Assembly: GCF_014279995.1 (NCBI RefSeq)
Contig: NZ_CP047935.1
Coordinates: 655,243 to 719,242 of the forward strand
DNA from: Synechococcus sp. BIOS-E4-1
GTDB lineage: Bacteria; Cyanobacteriota; Cyanobacteriia; PCC-6307; Cyanobiaceae
Reading direction: 5' to 3'
Length of the DNA: 64,000 bases
The position numbers and the translations under genes were made by a program. Under the pieces are notes generated by a model. That model saw only the letters and a list, made by a program, of their open reading frames with translations. It had not been told where the DNA came from and searched no databases. Shown piece by piece: positions 53,903-62,552 of this stretch; positions within the stretch are counted from its first letter, which is position 1; each line of letters begins with the position of its first letter.

Positions 53903-55687
53903 TTACCATCGTTCAAAGACATCAAGGCTGGTGCCACGAATCGCGCGGGTGACCATGCGCCCATAGCCTGGATAATTAAAACGTTCTGTCCAGCCCCAGT
54001 GATTGTTTGCGCTCTGAACAACCGAAATCCCATCCTGTTCTGTTTTTAAATTAAAGCTTGGTGGTGTTGTGTCTTCATCGGCTAATGCGTCCTCATCCTT
54101 GAGGACGCAGATGCTGCTAGCCCAAACCAGCCCCGTGAGTGTGGCGTTATTCGGTCGTACGATTCCTGTTGGTAAGTAGAGCAATGCATACGGCAAGGTT
54201 TCTCCTGTAAAGACCACTGATTGTTCAGTGCGGTAGCAGGCATCTGTTGAGGGTGCTTCTCCGCTTGCCGCCATGATGACGAGTTGTTCTGGTTTGGTGC
54301 TGCAATCATTGCCCGTGGCAGCACACAGCTCTGCTGACCCAGATAGGTGAATGGCTTGAGTCAGATTCAGGTTGTTGGGATAGCTCACGGGCTGATCCAG
54401 ATGCAGAACAATCGCGCCTGACTCTGATGGTTCAAAATGTAATTGTGTACTACTCAACCTGACGTGATCAAGATGAACATGGCAGTCAAAGTTGTCCGAA
54501 TTATTGCACAGAACGTTTTTGGTTAATTTTATTTTTCCGCCGGTCTGGTCTAGATTGATTCCTTCTTGTGCAAGCGTTCGAAAGTCGCTGGCATTTGTTT
54601 GATCTGCATTGCGAACGCAGATCACCTCACCACAGGGGAGTGGCGGATACAGGATCTCTTCGCCGGTTAACGGGTCGATGTCGTTGAGTTCATCGCCATC
54701 GCGATCGTCTGGGGCTGGTGGGCTGTCGTCAAAACTCCAGATTCGAATCGTGTCTCCGTCGGAATCCGATGTTGTGTCGTTAATGCGATCTTTTTCAAAA
54801 AGATTTGCAGGCGGAAGACCGCTGATGCCACGCTTAGTTTCATCAATATTGATTGGCCAGATCTGATTGTCGCTATCTGTTCCTCCAAGATTTACGTTAG
54901 TGGCTCCGACATCATTAAGCAGTGAGCCAAAGCAACGTGAAGAGTATTGATCGGCAGAATAATTGTCAGGTGATTTGGTTAAGTAAAAGATATATCCAGG
55001 TCCGTCAATGCTGGTGTTGTTCAGTCGTAAGTTATGTCCACTGATCACCGCCCAATCTCCAGCCCCTACGACCCTCGAATTGACGTAGAGAGCCCTTTTG
55101 AGCAACGCTCGTGACAGAAGTGTGTCTCCACGCTTGACAATGCCTTCGACGTAGAAACTGCCTTCTCCATTGCCGCCTGTCGCCGTGGTGTTGTAGCTGC
55201 GTAGACGGTATCCCACTTCGATGTCCCCATCGACACCATCGGCTCGGATGTTGCTTGTGTTGATTGGAATGATTTGTGGTTTTCCCACTGTGCCCGTGGG
55301 GTAGGCATTGATGAATGGCTCGACTGGGGTACAGAGTTCAACCAGTTGAGTACTTGGTGAGGTGTCTGTGGCTGGAGCGTTTGGGTTTGACCAACCCCAT
55401 TGCTGTGAGTCGTTGCGAAGCGTGAGCAGAAATCCTGTGTAGTTATCACGATCATCTTTGTTCAGGTCACTGATGATGCGATTGAGTCCATTCAATGCTG
55501 CAGATTCGGCTAATTGGTTGTAACTCTCTGCTGCTCCAAGTTTTCTAGCCATCATCTGGCGAATCATGAGGCCGGTAGTTCCTGCGAGCAACACGGTTCC
55601 CATCAATAAGGCCATCACCATGGCCATCCCTTGTTCTTGATTGGGGGCTAATGATGAATTTTGTGTTTCTACGAATCTGCTTTTCAT
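53903..55687 (-). CDS. PilX-like modular minor pilin, cluster C
   Basis: 594 aa. Leader ends PNQEQG|MAMVMALLMGTVLLAGTTGLMIRQMM, without Glu at +5. SYNQLAESAALNGLNRIISDLN parallels SYQQLAEAAANNGLNRILGELN of the cluster A paralog. The extracellular body is long and beta-rich. Starts 3 nt after the upstream pilin. Confidence 0.86.
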   Translation of the reverse strand: MKSRFVETQNSSLAPNQEQGMAMVMALLMGTVLLAGTTGLMIRQMMARKLGAAESYNQLAESAALNGLNRIISDLNKDDRDNYTGFLLTLRNDSQQWGWSNPNAPATDTSPSTQLVELCTPVEPFINAYPTGTVGKPQIIPINTSNIRADGVDGDIEVGYRLRSYNTTATGGNGEGSFYVEGIVKRGDTLLSRALLKRALYVNSRVVGAGDWAVISGHNLRLNNTSIDGPGYIFYLTKSPDNYSADQYSSRCFGSLLNDVGATNVNLGGTDSDNQIWPINIDETKRGISGLPPANLFEKDRINDTTSDSDGDTIRIWSFDDSPPAPDDRDGDELNDIDPLTGEEILYPPLPCGEVICVRNADQTNASDFRTLAQEGINLDQTGGKIKLTKNVLCNNSDNFDCHVHLDHVRLSSTQLHFEPSESGAIVLHLDQPVSYPNNLNLTQAIHLSGSAELCAATGNDCSTKPEQLVIMAASGEAPSTDACYRTEQSVVFTGETLPYALLYLPTGIVRPNNATLTGLVWASSICVLKDEDALADEDTTPPSFNLKTEQDGISVVQSANNHWGWTERFNYPGYGRMVTRAIRGTSLDVFERW

Positions 55688-55690
55688 GGT

Positions 55691-56209
55691 CTACGTGCAA
55701 ATGACATCTACTGCATTGGTTGTTCCATCTCCTCTGCTGAGTTTGCTGGCTCCGGTACTTGCGTTCAAGCAGGCTTTGACGTCTCTGTTAGGACACCCAT
55801 CTTTCGAGACTCCAGTGATGTTGTACGTCGAGCTTGCTGGACCGCTGACGGTGATTTCATAGTGTTCACTTGGCAGTGTCCATATTTCAGTGAATTCTCC
55901 TGTCATTTCACCACCGACGCTCATGATGGCGCTGATGCTGTTGAGGTTGTCCCAGTTGGTCGGGTAGGCGCCTGTTTCGTCGATATAGGCGGAAATGATT
56001 GCTTGCAGAGAGCTGACGCTTGATATAACTTCTGTTGTTTTTGATTTACAAGCCTGGCTGAAATAGCTCGGTATTGCAATAAAGCTGAGAGTTACAACGA
56101 TTCCGACGGCTATAATCAGCTCTGTTAAAGTGAATCCGTTGATGTCTGGTTGAGTATGGTGGCTTAGTTGTCGTGCTCGCTTTCGTCTGCGCTTTGCTAA
56201 ATGGTTCAT
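55691..56209 (-). CDS. Type IV pilin-like protein, cluster C
   Basis: 172 aa. A basic leader of 24 residues (KRRRKRARQLSHHTQPDING|) precedes FTLTELIIAVGIVVTLSFIAIPSYFSQ, Glu at +5. The body SSLQAIISAYIDETGAYPTNW and C-terminal cysteines (GCPNRD, ACLNAS, VICT) match the cluster A gene at 41845-42384. It lies 96 nt behind the cluster C major-type pilin. Confidence 0.9.
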   Translation of the reverse strand: MNHLAKRRRKRARQLSHHTQPDINGFTLTELIIAVGIVVTLSFIAIPSYFSQACKSKTTEVISSVSSLQAIISAYIDETGAYPTNWDNLNSISAIMSVGGEMTGEFTEIWTLPSEHYEITVSGPASSTYNITGVSKDGCPNRDVKACLNASTGASKLSRGDGTTNAVDVICT

Positions 56210-56250
56210 GTTGACTTGTTTTAAGCGTTTAAGATAAGTTTGCCTTGATA

Positions 56251-56279
56251 AAAGGCGATTTTTGATACATCGCCTTTTT
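56251..56279 (-). terminator. Hairpin terminator after the cluster C pilin
   Basis: GGCGAT (56254-56259) pairs with ATCGCC (56269-56274) and is flanked by T-runs on both strands. It lies 31-52 nt after the stop of the pilin at 56306. It could limit read-through so that pilin mRNA exceeds that of the minor pilin genes downstream, a common arrangement. Confidence 0.65.
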
Positions 56280-56305
56280 GCTCTTTCTTCTGATTGTTTA
56301 GCTCT

Positions 56306-56806
56306 TTAGCATGATGCGCCTGGGGTTGGTGCGGTTGCTGTATTTGATGTTGCTTGCCCTTTTTTGCCAGTCTCGTAGTTTACACAGAAATCTCCGCTGT
56401 ATTTATTTTCTAGATCACTACCTGACTTTCCTACTGCAGTTAATGTGTATACACCACTGACAGGTACGCCTACGCTCGTTCCGGTTCCTCCCGCTGTAAA
56501 TGTACAAAGAGCGGATTTACCGTTGGCGTCACTCACGAGTGCATTTAACGTCGCTGTCCCTGCTGCTGGGCTATCTAATGCATCTGCTCCCACTGTTCCC
56601 ATTATTGTTCCAGCTTTCGTAGTGCATTCTGTGGCCTTGGCTTTGCTTGTTTGATTCAGGAAGTTGGGTAGCGCAACAGCAGAGAGGATTCCAACAATCA
56701 CGATCACGATCATCAGCTCCACCAAGGTGAAGCCCTTTTCGATCAGGTTGCGTCCTCTCTTGCGGTTGAGCATCGCCAGTTGAAGGCGGCTGTTGAGAGT
56801 TGTCAT
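56306..56806 (-). CDS. Type IV major-type pilin, cluster C
   Basis: 166 aa from ATG 56806. Leader MTTLNSRLQLAMLNRKRGRN...EKG| then FTLVELMIVIVIVGILSAVALPNFLNQTSKAKATECTTKA, Glu at +5. Leader family is shared with 49832-50287. The C-terminal disulfide candidates are CTFTAGG, FCVNYE and the final Cys. First gene of cluster C; followed by a hairpin, so it may be made in excess. Probably the structural subunit of a pilus. Confidence 0.92.
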   Translation of the reverse strand: MTTLNSRLQLAMLNRKRGRNLIEKGFTLVELMIVIVIVGILSAVALPNFLNQTSKAKATECTTKAGTIMGTVGADALDSPAAGTATLNALVSDANGKSALCTFTAGGTGTSVGVPVSGVYTLTAVGKSGSDLENKYSGDFCVNYETGKKGQATSNTATAPTPGASC

Positions 56807-56907
56807 GGCTGAATCAGTGTTTGTAAATGGTTTTGGCACATGTCGTGCTCACAAATTCAGCATCTCTCCTTTGTTTGGCCTGCAGAGGAAAGAACAGCTA
56901 GAGCTCT

Positions 56908-56923
56908 CTAAGAACGTTCTTAG
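56908..56923. promoter_or_regulatory. Perfect 16-bp palindrome in the pilin/kinase divergent promoter
   Basis: CTAAGAACGTTCTTAG is its own reverse complement. It lies in the 132-nt gap between the pilin (minus) and the histidine kinase (plus), 15 nt upstream of the kinase start codon and about 100 nt upstream of the pilin start. The form suits a dimeric regulator; the regulator is not known. Confidence 0.5.
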
Positions 56924-56938
56924 GGTTGCTCTGAGCTT

Positions 56939-58225
56939 TTGAACTACCAGCCTCTACCCTCGCTGCGCACCTGGCTGCAGTCCACCGCGGTGCTCACGGT
57001 TGTGGCGGGTTACACCGTGCTGCTGCTGCTTAACGGTGTTTTGTCTGAGCTGCAGAGACGTCAACAGCATCAACGGTTAGTGCAGTCGTTGGTGCAACGG
57101 GCTGCAGTGGTGCAATTGGATCCAGCCCCCTTGCGCAGCTTTGGGCTGGAGGCATCGTTACTGGCGGTAGGCTCAGCTCAGAAGCCCAGGCTTCAGCGTG
57201 ATGCTTCTGGTGAGCAATGGCTGGTTAGTCGACAACTCCTGCAGTTGCCCAGTGGTCAACAACGTTGGCTTCAGCTTCGGCAGAACGTGACCAGTTCCCT
57301 TGAGCAACAGCGCTTGGCGCAGTTGCTTTTGGTTGCAGCCGCAGGACTTTCGACTTTGTTCACAGCTCTGTTGCTTAGGCCTGTGATTCGGCGTGGGTTG
57401 TTGGTTCCATTGGATGATTTCGACCAGCAGCTGCAGACCCTGGAAGCCGACAACCTCGGTGAGCACCTTTTGGATCCCCAGCTGCAGCCGCAGGAATTGC
57501 GTGCCATCGCTATCGCCTTCAACAACCTGCAGCAACGCCTTGCCGCTGCCTGGCGTCGAGAGCGGGCTTTTGTGGATGGGGTAGCCCATGAACTACGCAC
57601 GCCGATCACCGTGATCTCCGGCCATAGTCAGCGGCTTCAGCGCGAAGCACTCCCGGCATCTGTCCAGCGTTCCGCTGATCTGATCAATGCGGAAGCTGCG
57701 CGAATCGCTGATCTGCTACGGGTGTTGCGTGATCTGGCTCTGATCGACTCCGGTCGCCTTCAACTTGATTACCAATCACTCGATCCTGATGATCAGTTGC
57801 TGCTGGCTTACGAGTCGCTTTCCGCTAATTCCAATGGTCGGCTTCAGTTGCCTCAACCTGCTGGCGAATTAATGCCATCTCTATGGGCTGATTCAGCGCG
57901 GGTGCAGCAGTGTTTGCAAGCACTGATTCGTAATGCTCTTCTCTACAGCTCGGGGATTGTGCGATTGCAAACAGAGCAGAGCTGTGATGGCTTGATCTTG
58001 CACGTAATCGACCAGGGTGATGGCATCGCAGAAGGCGATCGCTCTGTTCTGCTTCAGCGCTTCAAGCGCGGCGTTAATTCTGCTGGCACCCGGGGCATGG
58101 GTATTGGTTTGGCTCTTGTCTACGAGTTGATGCAGGTCATGCAGGGTGAGTTGCTGATCAACGATGCTGAAGGTGGTGGCGCCGATCTGCAGCTGCGTTT
58201 CAGGCTTGCGGCAGCCGGGCCATAA
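56939..58225 (+). CDS. Sensor histidine kinase
   Basis: 428 aa, TTG start at 56939. TM1 at about 16-34, extracytoplasmic region about 35-125, TM2 at about 127-147, HAMP-like linker, then HisKA with phosphoacceptor H217 in DGVAHELRTPITV. ATP lid motifs: N-box LIRNALLYSS (the second Asn is Leu), DQGDGIA and GMGIGLALV. Encoded divergently from the cluster C pilin and convergently, with a 26-nt overlap, to the response regulator, its likely partner (inference). Confidence 0.88.
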   Translation: MNYQPLPSLRTWLQSTAVLTVVAGYTVLLLLNGVLSELQRRQQHQRLVQSLVQRAAVVQLDPAPLRSFGLEASLLAVGSAQKPRLQRDASGEQWLVSRQLLQLPSGQQRWLQLRQNVTSSLEQQRLAQLLLVAAAGLSTLFTALLLRPVIRRGLLVPLDDFDQQLQTLEADNLGEHLLDPQLQPQELRAIAIAFNNLQQRLAAAWRRERAFVDGVAHELRTPITVISGHSQRLQREALPASVQRSADLINAEAARIADLLRVLRDLALIDSGRLQLDYQSLDPDDQLLLAYESLSANSNGRLQLPQPAGELMPSLWADSARVQQCLQALIRNALLYSSGIVRLQTEQSCDGLILHVIDQGDGIAEGDRSVLLQRFKRGVNSAGTRGMGIGLALVYELMQVMQGELLINDAEGGGADLQLRFRLAAAGP

Positions 58226-58913
58226 AGCCCACGCCGCGCACGGTGTGCAGCAGCTGCGGTTCACCTTTGGCTTCCACTTTTTTGCGCAAATATCCCATGT
58301 ACACATCCAGTGAGTTGGGATCGCCCACAAAGGGTTTGCCCCACACCCCTTCCAGAATCTCTTGCCGGGTCTGCACCTCGTTGTTGTGCTTCACCAGGTA
58401 GGCGAGCAGATCGAATTCACGCTGAGAGAGAGCCAATTCACGATCCCCTCGTGTGACCCGATGTTCAATCAGGTCAATCTGTAGATCTTCAAGGGTGAGG
58501 CTGTCTTTAGCGCGTTCAGAACTCGCGAACTGCCCTCGGCGCAAGCGGGCGCGCACGCGGGCGTGCAATTCCTTCAGCTCGAAGGGTTTGGTGAGGTAAT
58601 CGTCGACGCCAAGATCCAGTGCCTGCACCCGATCATCCAGATCGTCGTGAGCGGTGAGCATTAGCACGGGCGTGGTGTCGCCACTGCTGCGCAGTCGCAG
58701 GCAGATCTCCGTGCCATCGAAATCCGGCAGGGTCCAGTCGAGCACCACCAGATCAAAGCTCTCCTGCCTCAGCATCAGCAGGGCATCGCCACCGCAATTG
58801 GCGCTGCTGCAGTCCAGCCCCTGCTGGCTGAACTCGTCCTGCAGAAACTGCAGCAGTTCCGGATCGTCATCAACAACCAACACTCTGCTGGCATCCACTG
58901 CGGAACTAGCCAT
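58200..58913 (-). CDS. OmpR/PhoB-type response regulator
   Basis: 237 aa from ATG 58913, with AGGAG 8 nt upstream. Receiver: acidic pocket DDD (15-17), phosphoacceptor D59 in VVLDWTLPD, and K in LTKPFE. C-terminal winged helix: LALSQREFDLLAYLVKHNNEVQTRQEILEGVWG, ending LHTVRGVGFMARL. Binds DNA as a dimer. Sits between the kinase (convergent) and pseudopilin cluster D (divergent, 100 nt), so pilus genes are plausible targets. Confidence 0.92.
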   Translation of the reverse strand: MASSAVDASRVLVVDDDPELLQFLQDEFSQQGLDCSSANCGGDALLMLRQESFDLVVLDWTLPDFDGTEICLRLRSSGDTTPVLMLTAHDDLDDRVQALDLGVDDYLTKPFELKELHARVRARLRRGQFASSERAKDSLTLEDLQIDLIEHRVTRGDRELALSQREFDLLAYLVKHNNEVQTRQEILEGVWGKPFVGDPNSLDVYMGYLRKKVEAKGEPQLLHTVRGVGFMARLPQA

Positions 58914-59013
58914 CCCTGCATCTCCTCTCTCGGCTCGCCCCATCCTTTCTGAAGTGGTAGCAATGCACATCACCCATTCGGGGGAATGCTTTGTGCAGTC
59001 GTGAAGCTCTGCC

Positions 59014-59529
59014 GTGTTGTGTCCGGGATTTCGCCAGTGGCCTGGCGCGAACACGAAGCCAGCAGTAACAGGTTTTGTGCTGCCCTTGGCACTGACTGCT
59101 TCCGCGGTGTTGTTACTAAGCAGCGCCTCCATTCATACGCTCAGTCTGCAGGGCCGCCTGCATTTGCACGCGGCCATCGAGCGTGATCAGTCGGCCGATC
59201 AGTTGCACTCAGCGGCCCAGGCCTTTACGACCATGGCCACTGGTGCGCAGCATGCCTGTCTGCTGCAATGGCCCTCTGATGACTGGGGCTTGCTTCAGAA
59301 CAGATGCTCCGGCGCAGAGCCCCGATCATTGCTGAGAGGAATGGTTGCTGATCAGCAATGGCAGCTGCTGTCTTGGCAACCCGCCGCCGGCTCGGGGGAT
59401 TTGCGCTTGGCCTTGGCCGATGGTCGTCGCGCCAGCTTCAGGCTTGAGCTGGCCGCCGATGGAGCTCAGATCCTGCGTATCCGTGCTGTGCAGTTGATCG
59501 GGCGTGATCGATCGGAGCCCCTGTCATGA
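59014..59529 (+). CDS. Minor pseudopilin, PilX/GspK-like, cluster D
   Basis: 171 aa from GTG 59014; the start is uncertain. After a leader ending NTKPAVTG| comes FVLPLALTASAVLLLSSASIHTLSLQGRLH, without Glu at +5. The body is Gln/Leu/Ala-rich with two cysteines (HACLLQW, NRCSGAE). It is first of four genes that overlap or nearly touch. G+C is like the housekeeping genes, unlike clusters A-C. Confidence 0.7.
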   Translation: MLCPGFRQWPGANTKPAVTGFVLPLALTASAVLLLSSASIHTLSLQGRLHLHAAIERDQSADQLHSAAQAFTTMATGAQHACLLQWPSDDWGLLQNRCSGAEPRSLLRGMVADQQWQLLSWQPAAGSGDLRLALADGRRASFRLELAADGAQILRIRAVQLIGRDRSEPLS

Positions 59530-59939
59530 GCCTGCCGGAGGTCCTGATCTCATCCATTCTCCTGGCCAGCAGCAGCAGTGCGGCCCTTGGCGTCTGGAGC
59601 CAGGCGACGGCGACCTGGCAGCAGAGCCGCACGCTGCAGCAAACAGCAGATCAGCTGGAGCTGATTCAGCTGGCCAGCCATCGCTGGCTGATGCAGCACG
59701 GCGCTGAGCGCAATCTGGTGATCCCTGGTTTGGATCCATGCCTGCTGGATGCCAGTGCTGTTGCTGTTGCGCTGGATCAGGCTGTGCCGTTGCCACAGGG
59801 GATGACTCGCCAATGGGTTGTGGATGCTGATCAGCTCGGCATCTGGCAGGAGCTGTCTGCGCTGAACGTCGATGGTGAGGTGCTGTTGCAGCGCCGCCAG
59901 CTGGTCAGCCCAGCGGCCTATGGGCTCTGCCGCTCATGA
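59526..59939 (+). CDS. Pseudopilin without leader peptide, cluster D
   Basis: 137 aa. Begins MSLPEVLISSILLASSSSAALGVWSQ: the sequence right from the start codon equals a mature pilin N-terminus (F-S-L-P-E type), with Met at position 1 and Glu at position 5, and no leader. The frame upstream meets a stop within 21 nt and has no Gly cleavage site. ATGA overlaps join it to both neighbours. The body has the D-region cysteines (PCLLDAS, YGLCRS). GspI/PilV-like by position. Confidence 0.7.
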   Translation: MSLPEVLISSILLASSSSAALGVWSQATATWQQSRTLQQTADQLELIQLASHRWLMQHGAERNLVIPGLDPCLLDASAVAVALDQAVPLPQGMTRQWVVDADQLGIWQELSALNVDGEVLLQRRQLVSPAAYGLCRS

Positions 59940-60475
59940 AGCGTGTCAACGCAGGGTTCAGTCTCGTGGAGCTGGTCGTCACGGTGGCACTTCTGGGGAT
60001 CATCGCCTCATTGGTCGTGCCCGATGCTGCTTCTGATCGTGATCGGCTGCAGCTGGATGCGGCGGCCCGGCGCTTGCAGCTGGGCCTGGAACGGGCCCGC
60101 CTGGCGGCGAGACGTGCGCAGCAGGCCTGCGGCATCAGCCTTGGCAGTGATGCCTGGCTGGAGCCAGGGCAACAGCAGTTGCCGGCTGCGTTGGCGCCCT
60201 GCTCAGGGGTTGACCTGGCCTTGCAGGAGGCCTTCGAGCAGGGGCCGATTCGGGTGCACACCAACCTGCCGGAGCTGATTCGCGTGTCAGCCAACGGCTT
60301 GCTGCTCGATGGCGGCACCACCGTGCTCAGCCATGAGCGGCTGGATCAGGGGCGCTGCCTGGTGGTGAGTTTGCCGTTGGGTGTGAGCAGGGTTGGCACG
60401 TATCAGGGAGACCTTCCCGCGCTCGGTGAGGCACCCCGCAGCACGCTCTGCAAACCCAGGGTTCAGGAGGGTTGA
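59936..60475 (+). CDS. Minor pseudopilin, FimT/GspH-like, cluster D
   Basis: 179 aa. Very short leader MKRVNAG| then FSLVELVVTVALLGIIASLVVPDAAS, Glu at +5. LQLGLERARLAARRAQQACGISLG is typical of FimT/GspH. C-terminal CLVVSLPLGVSRVGTY likewise. Overlaps the leaderless pseudopilin by ATGA. Confidence 0.87.
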   Translation: MKRVNAGFSLVELVVTVALLGIIASLVVPDAASDRDRLQLDAAARRLQLGLERARLAARRAQQACGISLGSDAWLEPGQQQLPAALAPCSGVDLALQEAFEQGPIRVHTNLPELIRVSANGLLLDGGTTVLSHERLDQGRCLVVSLPLGVSRVGTYQGDLPALGEAPRSTLCKPRVQEG

Positions 60476-60476
60476 G

Positions 60477-61079
60477 ATGAAGCGAGGGCGATGCAAGCCA
60501 GGAGGCTCTTGGGGGTTCACGCTGGTGGAGCTGCTGCTGGCTCTGAGCCTGGGCACCTTGCTCTTTGCCCTGCTGCTGCGCTTGATCGGCGCCGATCTCC
60601 AGCTGGGCAGGGCCATGGCCCTGCGCCTGAGCGAAAGCTCGCGACAACGCCGCAGTCTGGAGCTGATCCGCGAGGAACTGGGACGGGCCCATGGCTGGAT
60701 GGTCGATCCACCGGTCTCCGCGTATTGGCCGTGCCGCATGCGGGGTCGCCGTCCGGTGCTGGCCATTGCAACTCTCGCTGACGATGCTCAGGCACGCGGC
60801 GAAAGCGTGATCGTGTATTCGGTGGGTTCTGCTCCAGCTTCCATCTGGCGCGGGCAGGTGTTGATGCGCTGTGGCCCGGCCTACGGCCTGGATGGTGTGC
60901 CTAACCTCCGGGGTGCTTTCCAGAATCGGGTGCTGCTGGATGCACTTCCCCACGACATCGGCTCAGGATTCACGGCACGTCCGCACCCGCAATGGCCTGT
61001 GCTGGAGCTGGAGATCGAACAGCAGTTGCCGTCCCGTTCCGGGGATCCGCAAGTCCTGCGTAGCCGTCTGGCCGCCTGA
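60477..61079 (+). CDS. Minor pseudopilin, PilW/GspJ-like, cluster D
   Basis: 200 aa from ATG 60477 with CAGGAGG upstream. Leader MKRGRCKPGGSWG| then FTLVELLLALSLGTLLFALLLRLIGADL, Glu at +5; the body LSESSRQRRSLELIREELGRAHGW is PilW/GspJ-like. It lacks the vWA or RTX modules seen on its counterparts in clusters A-C. Last gene of cluster D, 48 nt before the second histidine kinase. Confidence 0.87.
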   Translation: MKRGRCKPGGSWGFTLVELLLALSLGTLLFALLLRLIGADLQLGRAMALRLSESSRQRRSLELIREELGRAHGWMVDPPVSAYWPCRMRGRRPVLAIATLADDAQARGESVIVYSVGSAPASIWRGQVLMRCGPAYGLDGVPNLRGAFQNRVLLDALPHDIGSGFTARPHPQWPVLELEIEQQLPSRSGDPQVLRSRLAA

Positions 61080-61127
61080 CGGCTTGAGAAGATTGCCGAT
61101 CTCTGGTGCTGCGGCAGAGAGGCCACT

Positions 61128-62552
61128 GTGAGCGCCGAGGTTGAACAGACGTCGATCCGGCGACGGTTGGAGCGCACCAGTGTGCTGGTGGTGCTGCTGG
61201 GGTACGCCTTGTTGGTGCTGGCGAATGTTCAGTTGTTCCAGCAGCAGCGCAACCAGCGACAGCTGACCACGATGCAGCGGGCTGAACGCTTGCTGCGCAG
61301 CAACGTTGCGCTTGCAGGTCAACCCCAACAGCTGCAACGTTTGTTCGGCGCCTTCTCCAGTTCCAATCTGGCGGTTTGGGGGCACTTTTCAGATCAGCAG
61401 TCCGTTGATGCTGCGTTGATGGATCCCTCTGCAGATCTGCGCCAACGGGCTGAGCAGCTGGCTCAAAACCAATCCAGGCCTCAGCTATTCCGCAACCGCA
61501 GCAACAGTTACATCGTCACCAGCAGGGTTGTGAATCTCAACGGCAACCCCTTCCACCTGTATCTGCTGGAGGATGTCTCTGCTGAAATGGCGTTTCAGCA
61601 TCAACGCAACGCACTGTTGCTGCTTGCCGCTGTTCTGGCCGCGCTGGTGTCTGTCCTGCTCAATCGCCGTGGTATTCACCGTGCATTGCAGCCCTTAACG
61701 CGCCTTGGCGACATGTTGGAGACGTTGTGCTCCAATCCTCTACAGCATCAACCGCTTACGCCCGACCAGCAACCACTGGAGTTGAAGCCTCTGGCTGCTG
61801 CTGTCAACGATCTGCGCGAGCGTCTTGCGAACGTCTTGGATCATCAGCAACAGTTCGCCAGCAGCGTGAGCCATGAGCTGCGCAATCCCATCACCATCAT
61901 TGGCGGCTATAACCGCAGGCTGATGCGCCGCGCCCAAAACCTCACTGACGATCAGCGACGACAGCTCTTGATTGTTGAGGATGAAATCCGCCGGTTGGGA
62001 CAACTGGTCACCGATCTCGTGACGATCACCCGCGCTGAGATCAGCGCTCAGAACCTGGATTGTCAGCCTCTTTGCATTGCTGATCTGGTTCAGCAGGCCA
62101 TTGCGCTGCTCGATCCACAGGCACAGCCGCGGATTGTGGTGATTCCTGCTGATGGCGTTGATCCCCGGTTGATCGAGGTCTTCGCTGATCGTGATGCTGT
62201 GCTGCAGTGTCTTGCCCATCTGTTCAACAACGCCTGCCAATACAGTCCGCCAGCTTCTCCAGTCGAGATTGGCTATCTCTGCCAAGCAGAGAGGGTGTTC
62301 CTGCAGGTTCGCGACCATGGCCCCGGCGTCCCCGTGGAAGAACGGCAGTTGGTGTTCGAGCGTTTCCGGCGTGGCCGTAACAGTGAGGGAAGTTCCGGCA
62401 GTGGTATCGGGCTGGCCGTGGTGCAGACGCTGGTCGACCCCATGGCAGGCAGCGTGTCGATCGAGGACGCCCAAGGCGGAGGTGCCGTTGTTGTGCTGGG
62501 TCTCAGGAGGTGCTCGTCTCCTGCGCCGGAAGGTCATCCTCCGCTTCATTGA
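61128..62552 (+). CDS. Sensor histidine kinase
   Basis: 474 aa, GTG start at 61128. TM1 about 18-36, periplasmic region about 37-160, TM2 about 161-179, HAMP, HisKA with H249 in SSVSHELRNPITI. N-box LFNNACQYSP, DHGPGVP and GSGIGLAVV. Follows pseudopilin cluster D on the same strand and may be cotranscribed. Its last 50 bases overlap the convergent small membrane protein gene. Confidence 0.9.
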   Translation: MSAEVEQTSIRRRLERTSVLVVLLGYALLVLANVQLFQQQRNQRQLTTMQRAERLLRSNVALAGQPQQLQRLFGAFSSSNLAVWGHFSDQQSVDAALMDPSADLRQRAEQLAQNQSRPQLFRNRSNSYIVTSRVVNLNGNPFHLYLLEDVSAEMAFQHQRNALLLLAAVLAALVSVLLNRRGIHRALQPLTRLGDMLETLCSNPLQHQPLTPDQQPLELKPLAAAVNDLRERLANVLDHQQQFASSVSHELRNPITIIGGYNRRLMRRAQNLTDDQRRQLLIVEDEIRRLGQLVTDLVTITRAEISAQNLDCQPLCIADLVQQAIALLDPQAQPRIVVIPADGVDPRLIEVFADRDAVLQCLAHLFNNACQYSPPASPVEIGYLCQAERVFLQVRDHGPGVPVEERQLVFERFRRGRNSEGSSGSGIGLAVVQTLVDPMAGSVSIEDAQGGGAVVVLGLRRCSSPAPEGHPPLH

